64,000 nucleotides of DNA from Rhizobium tropici CIAT 899 (GCF_000330885.1 NC_020059.1:1415001-1479000); one strand, 5' to 3'; positions 29,106 through 38,502 are shown, counted from the first letter of the stretch. Program-made: numbers and translations. Notes: a model not told the origin generated them from the letters alone.

Positions 29106-29962
29106 AGTACGCGTTCATTGCTCTGCATTGCTTGCAGTTTTCGGTGCGGACGATGTGCCGCCTTCTGCGGGTTCATCCCAGTGGGTTTTATGCCTGGCTG
29201 AAGAACCCGCTGAGCAGGCGAGCCAGCGAGGACAAGCGACAGACCGACCTGCTCCTGAAGGCATGGGAAGAGAGCGGCAAGGTCTACGGTTATCGCAAGC
29301 TGCACGACGACCTTCTCGATCAGGGAGAGACATGTTGCCCGAACCGGGTTGCGCGTCTGACCCGCCTTGCCGGGATCAAGGCGCAGATTGGCTACAAACG
29401 CCGTCCCGGCATCCACGGCGGCAGGCCTTCGGTCGTCATCGACAACACGCTCGACCGGCAATTCGACGTGACGGCTCCAGACACTACCTGGGTGACGGAC
29501 ATCACCTACATCCGAACCTGCGAGGGCTTCGCCTATCTTGCCGTCGTCATCGATCTTTATTCGCGTCGTGTGATCGGTTGGGCAATGCAGAGCCGCCAAA
29601 CCACCGATGTCGTTCTACAGGCTCTGCTTATGGCCGTGTGGCGACGCAAGCCGAAGGAAAAGGTGCTGATCCACTCGGACCAGGGCTCGCAGTTCACCAG
29701 CATGGACTGGGCCGCGTTCCTCAGGCATCACAATCTGGTTCATTCCATGAGCCGACGCGGCAACTGCCATGATAACGCGGTGGCCGAGAGCTTCTTCAAT
29801 CTTCTCAAGCGAGAACGGATACGTCGCAGGGTCTACCGTTCACGCGATGAAGCTCGCCAGGACGTGTTCGACTACATCGAAATGTTCTACAACCCGAAAC
29901 GCAAACACGTCAGGAACGGGATGCTGTCGCCCGTCGAGTTCGAAAAGCAGCAGAAAATCTAA
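29102..29962 (+). CDS. IS3-family transposase OrfB (DDE integrase core)
   Basis: A 286-residue integrase-type catalytic protein if read from GTG 29102; the fused form enters the frame at the A7 site near 29066. The rve core shows the DDE triad: the first Asp in WVTDITYI, the second in IHSDQGSQFTS and the Glu in NAVAESFFNLLK. The preceding HTH_21-type region includes VYGYRKLHDDL. The ending NGMLSPVEFEKQQ is typical of the family. No stop codon or frameshift other than the programmed site is seen. Confidence 0.94.
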   Translation: MKYAFIALHCLQFSVRTMCRLLRVHPSGFYAWLKNPLSRRASEDKRQTDLLLKAWEESGKVYGYRKLHDDLLDQGETCCPNRVARLTRLAGIKAQIGYKRRPGIHGGRPSVVIDNTLDRQFDVTAPDTTWVTDITYIRTCEGFAYLAVVIDLYSRRVIGWAMQSRQTTDVVLQALLMAVWRRKPKEKVLIHSDQGSQFTSMDWAAFLRHHNLVHSMSRRGNCHDNAVAESFFNLLKRERIRRRVYRSRDEARQDVFDYIEMFYNPKRKHVRNGMLSPVEFEKQQKI

Positions 29963-30086
29963 CCCGAGGGCGTCTAGGAAACTCGGGGCTATTCAAGTTC
30001 GCCGAACGCGAGCCAATGTGGCATCGCCGAAGCGGAGCGTTCAAACTCTGCTTCGGCGATGATTGAAATCTTGAACTGACAGGGAA

Positions 30087-31130
30087 TCAGTGGACGCTGG
30101 AGGCCACCCAGTTGTGCCAGTCCTGCTCGCTGCCGTGGAAGGCGTTGAGGTCGATCTTGCCTTCGACGCCGTGGGATACACCGGAGCCGGAATATTGCCA
30201 GAACAGCCATTTACGGCCCGGATAGACCTTGGACGGATGTTGAGCCACGGCGCGCAGCCAGAAGGGATAGTTGAGCAGCTCGCCACTCAGATTGTCGCGA
30301 TAGAAGTCCGGAGCCGTGTAGACGATCGGACGCTGGCCGTAATGCTTTTCCAGCTTGTCCATGAAGACCTGCATCTTGGCGAGAACCTGCTCGCGCGAGG
30401 GCCGCCGCTTGCAGCTCGACTCACCGTTCCATTCCACGTCGATGACCGGCGGCAGGGCGCCGGCTTCCCTCGGCACGTTGCGAATGAACCAGTCGGCCTG
30501 CTCTCCGGCAGTCCGGCACCAGTAGAAGAAATGATAGGCGCCATGTTTCAGGCCGGCCTGCTGGGCAGCCCGCCAGTTCTTCTTGAACATGGGATCGATG
30601 TGATCGCCGCCATCCGTTGCCTTGATGTAGACGAAGTTCGCACCCTGCGTGCGCAGCGTATCCCAGTCGATCTCGCCCTGCCAGCGAGAGACGTCGACGC
30701 CATGGACAGCGAGCTTCCGGGGCGAGGTTGATGTACCGAAGTTGATCGGCTTGGCATCGCGGAAGCGATGGCTGTAGATCTGCATCGGCTGCTGCCGCAG
30801 GGCGCGGGGCACCGGATTCGATGGCGAGAGCATGGCGAGCGGTCGTTGCAGCGGGACTGGCGCGTCATCGTCGCCGCTCTGGTCGGAGGGCATAAGGCTC
30901 TCAGGCCGGAGATTCGTCGGCATCGCGACTGCGAGCGCCTGCTGCCGCTCGACGCGCGAAACGGTTTCGCCGATTTCGACCGAAGGCACGACTCTACTGG
31001 TCTTTGTGATGGAACCGGTCAATTCTTTCGAAGGCGGGGCGGCTTGCGCGGCTTCGCGCTCACCTCGGGCGGCGCAGCCTGAAATCGTCAGGCAGGCGAG
31101 AAGAATGGTCGATACAGCCGATAGACGCAT
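30087..31130 (-). CDS. GH25 lysozyme-type lipoprotein
   Basis: A predicted muramidase of glycoside hydrolase family 25. From ATG 31130 it has 347 residues. The N-terminus MRLSAVSTILLACLTISGC is a lipoprotein signal with the modified Cys at position 19, so the protein is probably membrane-anchored. A disordered Pro/Ser-rich stretch follows to about residue 120. The GH25 barrel then starts at HGVDVSRWQGEIDW and includes the catalytic acid pair in PPVIDVEWNG; it ends with FWQYSGSG and IDLNAFHGS. A 13-residue longer start at 31169 would bury the signal. It stands alone downstream of dinB on the same strand. Confidence 0.9.
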   Translation of the reverse strand: MRLSAVSTILLACLTISGCAARGEREAAQAAPPSKELTGSITKTSRVVPSVEIGETVSRVERQQALAVAMPTNLRPESLMPSDQSGDDDAPVPLQRPLAMLSPSNPVPRALRQQPMQIYSHRFRDAKPINFGTSTSPRKLAVHGVDVSRWQGEIDWDTLRTQGANFVYIKATDGGDHIDPMFKKNWRAAQQAGLKHGAYHFFYWCRTAGEQADWFIRNVPREAGALPPVIDVEWNGESSCKRRPSREQVLAKMQVFMDKLEKHYGQRPIVYTAPDFYRDNLSGELLNYPFWLRAVAQHPSKVYPGRKWLFWQYSGSGVSHGVEGKIDLNAFHGSEQDWHNWVASSVH

Positions 31131-31320
31131 AGGAACCCGTACGCAAAACACTGGAGGCGACGAGTTCACGCCGCCGGAAAGTTACAGAATCCAAGTCCTA
31201 ATGGAAATTTACCAAAAAAGTTTGAATCCGAGCTTTCTCGCGCTAAAGAATCGCGCACGTCGTTCAATTATTTGCGATGCAGCCAAAAATCACCATCTGA
31301 TGACTTATGCTAAATAATTG

Positions 31321-32610
31321 TTATTTTTTGTTTTTGTCGCCGAACGTGTAGCCGGTTTCGACTGTCTTGTTGCCGAATTTTTCTCGGAGCTTGTCCATGG
31401 CCGCTTCCGCAGCGGCCCGCCGCATGGCCTGAACGTCGATAAGATCGGGCGGATCTGCGCGCCCGGCATCGCCAAGATCGGTAACCCCGATGCCAATGAG
31501 ACGGAATTTCGTGCCGTCGGTTTCAGGTTCGAGCAGCCGCAGTCCGGTACGGAAAATCCGATCCGCGAGTTGGGTTGGGTCCTCCAGCCGACGATTGCGC
31601 GTGCGGATCTTGAAATCCGATGTTTTCAGCTTCAGGACGACGGTCTGACCGGCAATGCCGCTGCGCTTCAGACGTCGGGAAATCTTTTCCGAGAGATCGC
31701 GTAGGATCGGCACAAGATCTTCATGGCGCCAGATGTCTTCGAAGAAGGTGGTTTCTGAAGACACGCTCTTTGCCGCTTCATTGGGATGCACGGTTCGGTC
31801 GTCGATTCCGCGCGAGAGACGGAAAAGCCGCTGGCCGATGACGCCATAACGGCGCATGAGGTCACCTTCCTCCATGGCCTGCAACTGGCCGATGGTGCGA
31901 ATGCCGTCGCTTTCGAGCGTAGCGGCAAAGGCCCTACCTACTCCCCAGATGGTGGTGACCGATCGTGGCTCCAGGAAGGAGAGCGCCTCTTCCTTGCCAA
32001 TGACGGAGAAGCCTCGCGGCTTCTGTAGATCGGAGGCAACCTTGGCGAGGAATTTGCAGTAGGAAAGGCCGACGGAGATGGTGATGCCGACTTCCTGCTC
32101 CACGCGCTTGACGAACTTGGCGAGGATGCGCGCCGGCGGATCGTGATGCAGCCGCTGCGTGCCTTCTAGCTCGAGAAAGGCCTCGTCGATCGAAAGCGGC
32201 TGTACCAGCGGTGTCAGGTCCTGCATCATCGCACGGACCTCGCGGCCGACGCGCACGTATTTCTCCATGTTCGGCCGGATGACGACGGCCTGCGGGCAGG
32301 CTTCCAGCGCCTTGAACATCGGCATGGCGGAGCGCACCCCATGGATGCGGGCGATATAGCAGGCGGTGGAGACGACGCCGCGCTTGCCGCCACCGATGAT
32401 AACGGGCTTGTCGGCCAACTCCGGATTGTCGCGTTTCTCGATGGAGGCATAAAAGGCATCGCAATCGATATGCGCCAGCGTCAGTGCGTAGAGTTCCCGG
32501 TGGTAAACGAGGCGAGGGCTTCCGCAGCTCCGGCAGCGCGTGCGCGTGGCCGATTGCTCGCTCAAGCAATCGCGACAGAAGCCGGAGATCTTGTCGGGCG
32601 CATGGGTCAT
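31321..32610 (-). CDS. dinB: DNA polymerase IV with N-terminal zinc-ribbon-like segment
   Basis: A Y-family translesion polymerase. From ATG 32610 it has 429 residues. The palm signatures are [14 protein letters not shown] and [15 protein letters not shown], followed by the helix-hairpin-helix ([14 protein letters not shown]) and little-finger domains. Before the catalytic core is a Cys-rich segment with Cys12, Cys15, Cys26 and Cys29 (FCRDC and CRSCGS), a four-cysteine zinc-ribbon pattern absent from E. coli DinB. A start at 32634 (MFNFCSHS) is also possible; neither has a strong ribosome-binding site. It ends in a Lys-rich tail. Confidence 0.92.
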   Translation of the reverse strand: MTHAPDKISGFCRDCLSEQSATRTRCRSCGSPRLVYHRELYALTLAHIDCDAFYASIEKRDNPELADKPVIIGGGKRGVVSTACYIARIHGVRSAMPMFKALEACPQAVVIRPNMEKYVRVGREVRAMMQDLTPLVQPLSIDEAFLELEGTQRLHHDPPARILAKFVKRVEQEVGITISVGLSYCKFLAKVASDLQKPRGFSVIGKEEALSFLEPRSVTTIWGVGRAFAATLESDGIRTIGQLQAMEEGDLMRRYGVIGQRLFRLSRGIDDRTVHPNEAAKSVSSETTFFEDIWRHEDLVPILRDLSEKISRRLKRSGIAGQTVVLKLKTSDFKIRTRNRRLEDPTQLADRIFRTGLRLLEPETDGTKFRLIGIGVTDLGDAGRADPPDLIDVQAMRRAAAEAAMDKLREKFGNKTVETGYTFGDKNKK

Positions 32611-32693
32611 CGAGTGAGAACAAAAATTGAACATCGCCACTTTATGATCTAAGCTCGCGAGTCTCAAGCTGGAAAGCCGCCGGGGAGGCGCGA

Positions 32694-33272
32694 GTGCAGA
32701 ACTTAATCGTGCAGCGATTGACGCCGGACCGTTGGGACGATTTCGAGACACTGTTTGGACCAAGCGGTGCCTGCTATGGCTGTTGGTGCATCCATTTCCG
32801 TGTCCCGACATCGCAGCGCAAGACGATGGACGCAACAGCAAAGAAGCAGTTGATCCGAGAGCGAATCTCGGTGGGGCCACCGCCCGGTCTTCTAGGCTAC
32901 ATTGATGGGCAACCGATCGCCTGGGTGCAGGTTGGTCCGCGTGCAGAGCTGCCGCAATGGAACTCGCCGAAAACGGTGTCTCGTCCGCTCGATCCAGCCG
33001 ATGCGGAAGATAGCACTGTTTGGGCGGTAAGTTGCTTCTTCATAAATTCCAAGGATCGCGGGAAGGGGTATAGCCATCGCATGCTGTCGGAGGCCGTGAA
33101 TTTCGCGCGTACTTCCGGCGCGCGGCTGCTGGAGGGCTGCCCGATCGAGCGCACGAAGCAGTCGAAATCGGTCGGTCTCTATGTCGGCTCGCAGCGCATA
33201 TTCGAGGCCGCCGGATTTTCTGAAGTTGCGAAGCGGAAGGACGGCAGGCCTCTGATGCGTCTTGCTCTTTGA
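32694..33272 (+). CDS. GNAT family N-acetyltransferase
   Basis: A 192-residue protein of the GNAT superfamily. It starts with GTG 32694 behind GGGGAGG. The acetyl-CoA-binding segment is [19 protein letters not shown], with a diverged Q/R-x-x-G-x-G/A loop. The N-terminal part has a Cys-rich sequence ([10 protein letters not shown]) seen in some GNAT-like proteins of this type. The substrate is unknown. It diverges from dinB, with about 83 bases between their start codons, so the two promoters lie in that gap. Confidence 0.8.
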   Translation: MQNLIVQRLTPDRWDDFETLFGPSGACYGCWCIHFRVPTSQRKTMDATAKKQLIRERISVGPPPGLLGYIDGQPIAWVQVGPRAELPQWNSPKTVSRPLDPADAEDSTVWAVSCFFINSKDRGKGYSHRMLSEAVNFARTSGARLLEGCPIERTKQSKSVGLYVGSQRIFEAAGFSEVAKRKDGRPLMRLAL

Positions 33273-33289
33273 GGGTAGGTTGGATGACG

Positions 33290-33937
33290 TCAGCGTGCGA
33301 TATGAGCCTGGATCAGCGGTGCTGCCTGGCCCCATTCATTGGCTTCCGGAATACCGGCGGCGACAGCGGGCGCCATGTGGTGAACGATGGAGGCCGGTTT
33401 CAGATTGATAAGGAGGCATCCCGGAACATATTCGCTGACCGAATGCAGGTTATGGGCCATGTCGTCGATGAAGGCGACGGGCATCTCGCGCTGTCGATGC
33501 AGCGAGCGTACGATCGGCCCCTTCGGCTGCAGCGACGCGAGCAACGGATAGTCAAGCTCAAGCCTGTCGAGGAGCCGCCGCCTCTGCTCCCAGAACTGCG
33601 GCGGCATGGCTGTCAGGAAAACGATATCGGCATCTTTCGAAAACGTGGCGAGCGTGTCCACCACGCGATCGAAAGGCGTCTGCCATTGTTCCTGCGCCTC
33701 GAAGAAGGCTTCGATCAACCGGCGGACATCCTTTTCTTCCAGCACGGAGCCATTGGCCTTGGAAACGATGTTGCCCGTCAGCCGGAAGGAACGCGGCAGG
33801 AATTCATGGCCTTCGGCGTCGATGAAGGCCAGGAAAGGCGCAAAGAAATGCAGAACAACGTCATCGACATCGCAGACGATCAATGGCCGTTCCTGCAGCC
33901 GGATATGCGATACGTCGAATTCGAGCGGCGCATCCAT
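33290..33937 (-). CDS. HAD-superfamily hydrolase
   Basis: A 215-residue haloacid-dehalogenase-like protein. Motif I is VCDVDDVVLHF, with nucleophile Asp23 and general acid Asp25. Motif II is IVFLTAMPP (the Thr/Ser position), and motif III/IV is likely VAFIDDMAHN with paired acidic residues. A helical cap inserts between motifs I and II. The substrate is unknown; a phosphatase is the most likely activity. It ends 17 bases from the convergent GNAT gene, and the upstream DUF3572 gene is separated by only 2 bases, so those two form an operon. Confidence 0.85.
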   Translation of the reverse strand: MDAPLEFDVSHIRLQERPLIVCDVDDVVLHFFAPFLAFIDAEGHEFLPRSFRLTGNIVSKANGSVLEEKDVRRLIEAFFEAQEQWQTPFDRVVDTLATFSKDADIVFLTAMPPQFWEQRRRLLDRLELDYPLLASLQPKGPIVRSLHRQREMPVAFIDDMAHNLHSVSEYVPGCLLINLKPASIVHHMAPAVAAGIPEANEWGQAAPLIQAHIAR

Positions 33938-33939
33938 GA

Positions 33940-34248
33940 TCAGTATTCTCCAGAGGCAAGGCCGGGCGGCGAAAAATGCGCCGACGCGGCGGCGACGGCC
34001 TCCGGTGGAATGCCGCTGGCCTCGCAGAAGGCCAATAGTGTCGGTTCGTGGTTCATGAGGAAATCGAGCATGCCAGCAAGAAAGGCGGGCTCGTTGATGG
34101 CGTTGCGCACCTGCGCCGGCTCCACGCCGGTGAGCGCCAGGAAGCGGCCAAACATATCGGGTTCATTGGCGAGCCAGCCGAGTACGGCAATAGCAGTCTC
34201 TTGCGGGGCGGCCGCGCTCTTCTTCGGGTTCTTGAAGTTACTTTGCAT
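33940..34248 (-). CDS. DUF3572 family protein
   Basis: A 102-residue helical protein of unknown function. The pattern ETAIAVLGWLANEPDMFGRF and LMNHEPTLLAFCEASGIPPE fits DUF3572, an alphaproteobacterial family found next to divK. It is divergent from divK with a 131-base shared intergenic region and forms an operon with the HAD hydrolase downstream. Conservation of this neighbourhood suggests a link to the cell-cycle locus, but no function is known to me. Confidence 0.85.
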   Translation of the reverse strand: MQSNFKNPKKSAAAPQETAIAVLGWLANEPDMFGRFLALTGVEPAQVRNAINEPAFLAGMLDFLMNHEPTLLAFCEASGIPPEAVAAASAHFSPPGLASGEY

Positions 34249-34379
34249 TTTGAGGGGTGAGTTACCTATTTTTCAACCAAATGCCGGTAATTTGCGATTC
34301 AACTATTTCTGGAATCGGTTCCTCGCGACCCTATATTTCGAGAGAATGGATGCAATACCGGATGCAGGGGCAGCGTTCC

Positions 34380-34751
34380 ATGGCTAAGCAGGTAATGATT
34401 GTAGAAGACAATGAGCTGAATATGAAGCTCTTTCGCGATCTGATCGAAGCCTCCGGCTACACAACGATCCAGACCCGCAATGGCATGGAAGCGCTCGATC
34501 TCGCGCGCAAGCACCGTCCAGATCTGATTCTCATGGATATTCAGCTGCCGGAGGTCTCCGGTCTGGAGGTCACCAAGTGGCTGAAGGAAGACGACGACCT
34601 GCATATGATCCCCGTAATCGCAGTCACGGCCTTCGCCATGAAGGGCGATGAGGAGCGCATTCGCCAGGGTGGCTGCGAGGCCTATGTCTCGAAGCCGATT
34701 TCAGTGCCGAAATTCATTGAGACCATTAAAACCTATCTGGGCGACGCCTGA
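34380..34751 (+). CDS. divK: single-domain response regulator DivK
   Basis: DivK is the phosphorylated receiver that controls DivJ, PleC and CckA signalling and so CtrA activity in the alphaproteobacterial cell cycle. The 123-residue product is a bare receiver with acidic residues Glu9 and Asp10, phospho-acceptor Asp53 ([13 protein letters not shown]), Thr in IAVTAFAM and Lys in YVSKPIS. The ATG at 34380 gives the family's normal length; an upstream in-frame start is spurious. A CTATAT -10-like box lies at 34331-34336. pleD follows after 16 bases, the classic pair. Confidence 0.96.
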   Translation: MAKQVMIVEDNELNMKLFRDLIEASGYTTIQTRNGMEALDLARKHRPDLILMDIQLPEVSGLEVTKWLKEDDDLHMIPVIAVTAFAMKGDEERIRQGGCEAYVSKPISVPKFIETIKTYLGDA

Positions 34752-34767
34752 TGATGGGGAGCAGCTG

Positions 34768-36141
34768 ATGACCGCACGCATCCTGGTAGTCGACGATATT
34801 CCGGCCAACGTAAAGCTTCTGGAAGCGCGGCTGCTTGCCGAATATTTCGAAGTGCTGACGGCTGAGGACGGCTTGAAGGCGCTCGCCATTTGCGCGAGCA
34901 CGCAGGTCGATCTGATCCTTCTCGATATTATGATGCCCGGCATGGACGGCTTCGAAGTGTGTGAGCGCCTGAAATCCGATCCCCGAACTGCGCATATCCC
35001 GGTCGTCATGGTGACGGCGCTCGATCAGCCTGCCGACCGCGTGCGCGGTCTGAAGGCCGGTGCCGACGATTTCCTGACGAAGCCGGTCAATGACCTCCAG
35101 CTGATTTCGCGCGTCAAGAGTCTGCTTCGCCTGAAGACATTGAGTGACGAACTGCATATGCGCAACGAGACCGCGCGCAACTTCGGCATCGGCGATCTGA
35201 TGCGCTCCGGAGAAGGTCGTTCCGAGGAGGCCGGCCAGGTGCTGCTGGTCGACGGCCGCGCCAATTCGCAGGAGCGGATTATCCGAACGCTGAAGCCGAT
35301 TGCCCAGGTCATTGCGATGTCCGATCCGCAGGCGGCTTTATTCGAAGCGGCCGAACGGCCGTTCGAGCTGGTCATCGTCAATTCCAATTTCGACGATTAC
35401 GATCCGCTGAGGCTTTGCTCGCAGCTACGCTCGCTGGAGCGCACGCGCTTCCTGCCAGTGCTGCTGGTGACGGAGCAGGGGGCCGATGACATGATCGTCC
35501 GCGCGCTGGATCTCGGCGTCAATGATTATATCGTCAGGCCGATCGAGCCGAACGAGCTCGTGGCCCGCTGCCTCACGCAGATCCGCCGCAAACGCTATAA
35601 CGACCGTTTGCGCGCCAGTGTACAGCAGACGATCGAGCTTGCCGTCACCGACGCACTCACCGGCCTGCACAACAGACGCTACCTCGACAATCACTTAAAG
35701 GTGCTTTTTGATCGATCCCTTGCACGGGGCAGGCCGCTTTCGATTCTGATCACCGACATAGACCGCTTCAAGACCGTAAACGACACCCATGGTCACGATG
35801 CCGGCGACGAAGTTCTCAAGGAGTTTGCAGCACGAATCCGCTCAACGGTGCGCGGCGCCGATCTTGCCTGTCGTTACGGGGGTGAGGAATTCGTTGTGGT
35901 CATGCCGGACACGCCTGCCGATATCGCCGCAGCTGTCGCAGAACGGCTACGCGCTGCGGTAGAAAATATGCCTGTGAAATTACGCGAAAACGGTGTTGCG
36001 CTTAACATCACCGCATCCTTCGGAATTTCGTGCCGTTTGGAGACGATCGATACGCCGGAGCAGTTGATGAAACAGGCCGATCTCGCGCTTTACGAAGCCA
36101 AAAGGGCAGGCCGCAACAGGGTCGTAGCTTCAGCCGCATAG
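34768..36141 (+). CDS. pleD: response regulator and diguanylate cyclase PleD
   Basis: PleD makes cyclic di-GMP when phosphorylated. The 457-residue product has a receiver with phospho-acceptor Asp53 (LILLDIMMPGMDGFEV), a second degenerate receiver-like adaptor (about 150-290) and a C-terminal GGDEF domain. The active loop GGEEF is at residues 371-375, and the inhibitory RxxD site is at 362-365 (RGAD), so product feedback should be intact. The start ATG 34768 matches family length. It shares an operon with divK. A large gap without genes follows. Confidence 0.96.
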   Translation: MTARILVVDDIPANVKLLEARLLAEYFEVLTAEDGLKALAICASTQVDLILLDIMMPGMDGFEVCERLKSDPRTAHIPVVMVTALDQPADRVRGLKAGADDFLTKPVNDLQLISRVKSLLRLKTLSDELHMRNETARNFGIGDLMRSGEGRSEEAGQVLLVDGRANSQERIIRTLKPIAQVIAMSDPQAALFEAAERPFELVIVNSNFDDYDPLRLCSQLRSLERTRFLPVLLVTEQGADDMIVRALDLGVNDYIVRPIEPNELVARCLTQIRRKRYNDRLRASVQQTIELAVTDALTGLHNRRYLDNHLKVLFDRSLARGRPLSILITDIDRFKTVNDTHGHDAGDEVLKEFAARIRSTVRGADLACRYGGEEFVVVMPDTPADIAAAVAERLRAAVENMPVKLRENGVALNITASFGISCRLETIDTPEQLMKQADLALYEAKRAGRNRVVASAA

Positions 36142-36464
36142 GGGTAAACGGCCGAAAATGGCAATTACCCATCAATACTGAGGTAGCTTCCAGGTTTTTG
36201 AACCGCGATTCAATTCTTTCCGTTCTTTATCTCGCCTGCACAGCCACTTGAGTTCTGGTTCAAAGAAAATAAGAATACTTATACTTTCGATTTTGGAATA
36301 AGTTCTCGCTTTCTGTCCAGGGCCGAGATATTCGTATTATATTACTATATGTTTTTATCTTGTTCGTGGCTTGGTGATCAGGGGGGGCTGGAAGGCGGGG
36401 GCTTGATTGAAACTAAATTGAATATTCAATTTTACTTTAGTATCTATAGTGTATCTTTTCTGCC

Positions 36465-36490
36465 GAGAGAGGAGATCTCTCTTTATTCTT
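36465..36490 (+). terminator. weak hairpin with T-rich tail
   Basis: GAGAGA at 36465-36470 pairs with TCTCTC at 36476-36481 around a 5-base loop, followed by TTTATTCTT. The short stem makes it a modest terminator candidate, possibly ending the divK-pleD transcript. Confidence 0.35.
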
Positions 36491-36774
36491 GATAATTTCT
36501 TGACTATTTTTTGTTAATGCTATCGGGCATTCTTTTCCATCAAAGTCATGAATTTTAACCATCCGGGCAGACAGGTATTTTTATCATTAAGAATTTGTTG
36601 ATTTCCTTTTGATTTCGCGCGAATTTAGTCCCGTATACAGACAACCCGTTTGGGTATCCGAGATACCCCATGATGCTCAGGTCCGCCGCATCTCCTGGGT
36701 CGTGGGGTCGGTCGGTTGGCAGGCAGAAGATAACGGTTCCTCGTGCCGTTTTGCAGGCCAGCCGGCCCCCATTC

Positions 36775-36811
36775 AAAACGCCGCTCTTCATTTCTGAAGG
36801 GCGGCGTTTTT
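36775..36811 (+). terminator. Rho-independent terminator
   Basis: AAAACGCCGC at 36775-36784 pairs with GCGGCGTTTT near 36801-36810, with a further CTTCA/TGAAG pairing inside. A T-rich tail follows. No annotated gene ends just before it on either strand, which suggests an unannotated short transcript. Confidence 0.7.
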
Positions 36812-36901
36812 CTTTTGCCGTGCTGGCAAGGCATTGTTCGGCTGAGGCGTTTTCAACCGCTGTTGCAAAATCGGGCGGCGATCGAGATGAGGCTTATAAA
36901 A

Positions 36902-36937
36902 CAAAAAAGGCGCCAACCCGAAGGTCGCGCCTTTTTG
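36902..36937 (-). terminator. Rho-independent terminator after rpmG
   Basis: CAAAAAAGGCGC at 36902-36913 pairs with GCGCCTTTTTG at 36927-36937 around a 13-base loop. On the minus strand it lies 21 bases after the rpmG stop and ends in six T's. Confidence 0.75.
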
Positions 36938-36957
36938 TAACCTGAAGTTTAGGAAAC

Positions 36958-37125
36958 TTACTTGATCTTCGTTTCCTTGAACTCGACATGCTTCTTAGCA
37001 ACCGGGTCGTACTTCGTCTTCGTCATTTTGTCCGTCATCGTACGGCTGTTCTTCGTCGTGACGTAGAAGAAGCCGGTGTCGGCCGTCGACAGCAGCTTGA
37101 TCTTGATGGTGGTAGCCTTGGCCAT
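36958..37125 (-). CDS. rpmG: 50S ribosomal protein L33
   Basis: Ribosomal protein L33 of the large subunit, near the E site. The 55-residue product [20 protein letters not shown] onward is the standard length. It lacks the CxxC pairs of zinc-binding L33, so it is the zinc-independent form. ATG 37125 is chosen because a longer frame to 37206 only adds non-homologous residues. A terminator follows. It is 96 bases downstream of the MFS gene on the same strand. Confidence 0.97.
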   Translation of the reverse strand: MAKATTIKIKLLSTADTGFFYVTTKNSRTMTDKMTKTKYDPVAKKHVEFKETKIK

Positions 37126-37221
37126 GGTCGTCCTGCCTTTAATAAAAATGAACGCCGTGGACGGCCAGTGCGGAGGTCCACGGCGAATTCTGGCGCGAAA
37201 ATACAAATCGCGCCCGAAAAG

Positions 37222-38406
37222 TCAACCTCTGTTGCCCATGAAAAGCAGGCGTATCCCCGAAAGCAGGACATAAAGACCGAAGAAAAACGCCACGGCCCAG
37301 GCAAAGCCGCTGGGATTGGCGAGATCCATGGCCGTGCCGACCGTCGGCGGCCCGAGGACCATGCCTACAGCGTAACAGAAAACGAAGGCCGCATTGGCGG
37401 CGACGAGATCGACGCCCGTCAATCGCGTGCCGAGGTGACTGAGGCCGACCGTATACATGCCGGAAACGCAGCCACCCCAGAAGAGCAGGATGATGGCAAG
37501 AATGATCCAGTTCGATGACAGCGACGGTAGTAGGAGGGCTCCGACAAACCCGATCGTGGCCATGATCGACAGCAGCGGCCGCTTGTCCCGCATGCGGTCG
37601 GCAAGCAGCCCAAGCGGGATCTGGAACACGAAGTTGCCCACACCCATGACGGTTAGCAGCAGTGCCGCCTGTGATTCGTTGAAACCGAGGCGGGTCGCAT
37701 AGCTGGTGAAGAGCGATCCGCCGCCGACGGTAACCGCGCCAAACACGAAGACCGCAGCCGTCGCCGTCGGCACGAGGAAGATGTAGCGCACGAAATGCAG
37801 CTCCGGCTTCTCGTCGACGATCGGGCTCTCGTTTCGCGCAATGAAGATCGGGATGGCAGCGGCCAGGATGATGCAGGCGCCGATGAGGAAGGGCATCAGG
37901 CCTTCGCTGCCGACGACGGAAAAGACGAGGGGGCCGGCCGCAAATCCCAGAGAGAAGACGGTGGAATAGAGACCGAGCACGAATCCGCGTTTGGAAGGCG
38001 GCGAAGCGGCGTTGATCCAGAATTCCGACAGGATGAAGAGCGTTGTCGTCGCCCCATGGAAGACGATGCGCAGCGGAAACCATAGAAGCAGATTTTCTGC
38101 ATAGTAGAAGCCGAGCGAGCTCAGAGCCGATAGGAAAACCGCCCAGATCATTGTCTGCACGACGCCGAACCGATGCGCGAGCTTGGTCGTGACGACTGCT
38201 GCCAGCATCGAGGCGACGCCCATCATGGCCGTGTTGAGGCCGATGAGGCTCGAGGGAACGCCGCGCTTTTCGAGAATGATGCTCAGAAGCGGCAGTCCCA
38301 GCCCGATGGCGATGCCAACGGCGGATACGGAGGTAATGGCTGCGACGAGCGAAGGCCAGTGAATTTCTTCGACGTGGCCGGCCTTGTCGTTCGTCGGTTC
38401 AAGCAT
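37222..38406 (-). CDS. MFS transporter
   Basis: A 394-residue inner-membrane transporter of the major facilitator superfamily with 12 hydrophobic segments in two halves. The first helix is in VSAVGIAIGLGLPLLSIILE. A motif-A-like loop is TKLAHRFGVVQTMIW in the first half, and GLLADRMRDKRPLLSIM is its counterpart in the second half. It resembles the YcaD/CynX-like drug or solute exporter group; the substrate cannot be told. Start ATG 38406 follows AGGGA at seven bases. A perfect palindrome lies about 100 bases upstream (38503-38516) and may control it. Confidence 0.88.
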   Translation of the reverse strand: MLEPTNDKAGHVEEIHWPSLVAAITSVSAVGIAIGLGLPLLSIILEKRGVPSSLIGLNTAMMGVASMLAAVVTTKLAHRFGVVQTMIWAVFLSALSSLGFYYAENLLLWFPLRIVFHGATTTLFILSEFWINAASPPSKRGFVLGLYSTVFSLGFAAGPLVFSVVGSEGLMPFLIGACIILAAAIPIFIARNESPIVDEKPELHFVRYIFLVPTATAAVFVFGAVTVGGGSLFTSYATRLGFNESQAALLLTVMGVGNFVFQIPLGLLADRMRDKRPLLSIMATIGFVGALLLPSLSSNWIILAIILLFWGGCVSGMYTVGLSHLGTRLTGVDLVAANAAFVFCYAVGMVLGPPTVGTAMDLANPSGFAWAVAFFFGLYVLLSGIRLLFMGNRG

Positions 38407-38502
38407 AAAAGAATCCCTGGGGCATGAGGCGGGCGAATCGATCGGAATGTGGAGCACAGGAAGCCACGGCTCGGCCAAATTCAGGTGACGGGTCGGCTTT
38501 CA

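Larger units (their letters stand above)
28777..29995 (+). mobile_element. intact IS3-family insertion sequence
   Basis: The element is 1219 bp with 5'-TG...CA-3' ends. Terminal inverted repeats of about 27 bp match as TGAATAGCCCCGAG plus TAGACGCC, with a 5-bp mismatch block between, at 28777-28803 and 29969-29995. It is flanked by a direct repeat AGT at 28774-28776 and 29996-29998, a 3-bp target duplication typical of the family. It encodes OrfA and OrfB with a frameshift site. All parts needed for transposition seem present, which suggests a recent insertion. Confidence 0.94.
36142..36957. other. 816-base AT-rich gap after pleD
   Basis: No convincing protein gene is visible. The first 480 bases are far more AT-rich than the surrounding genes. 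They hold a CTTGAC box at 36499-36504 followed by CTATCG at 36520-36525 (15-bp spacing) and two hairpin terminators. A short transcript ending at the terminator near 36811 is possible. Small minus-strand open frames here lack ribosome-binding sites and recognisable domains. Confidence 0.5.

Noticed and set aside
36555..36791. 78-residue open frame on the minus strand in the gap after pleD
   Set aside because: No ribosome-binding site, no domain, and its 5' end lies within a terminator hairpin.
36142..36957. AT-rich gap considered as a genomic island fragment
   Set aside because: No integrase, tRNA, direct repeats or foreign genes are present; only base composition differs.
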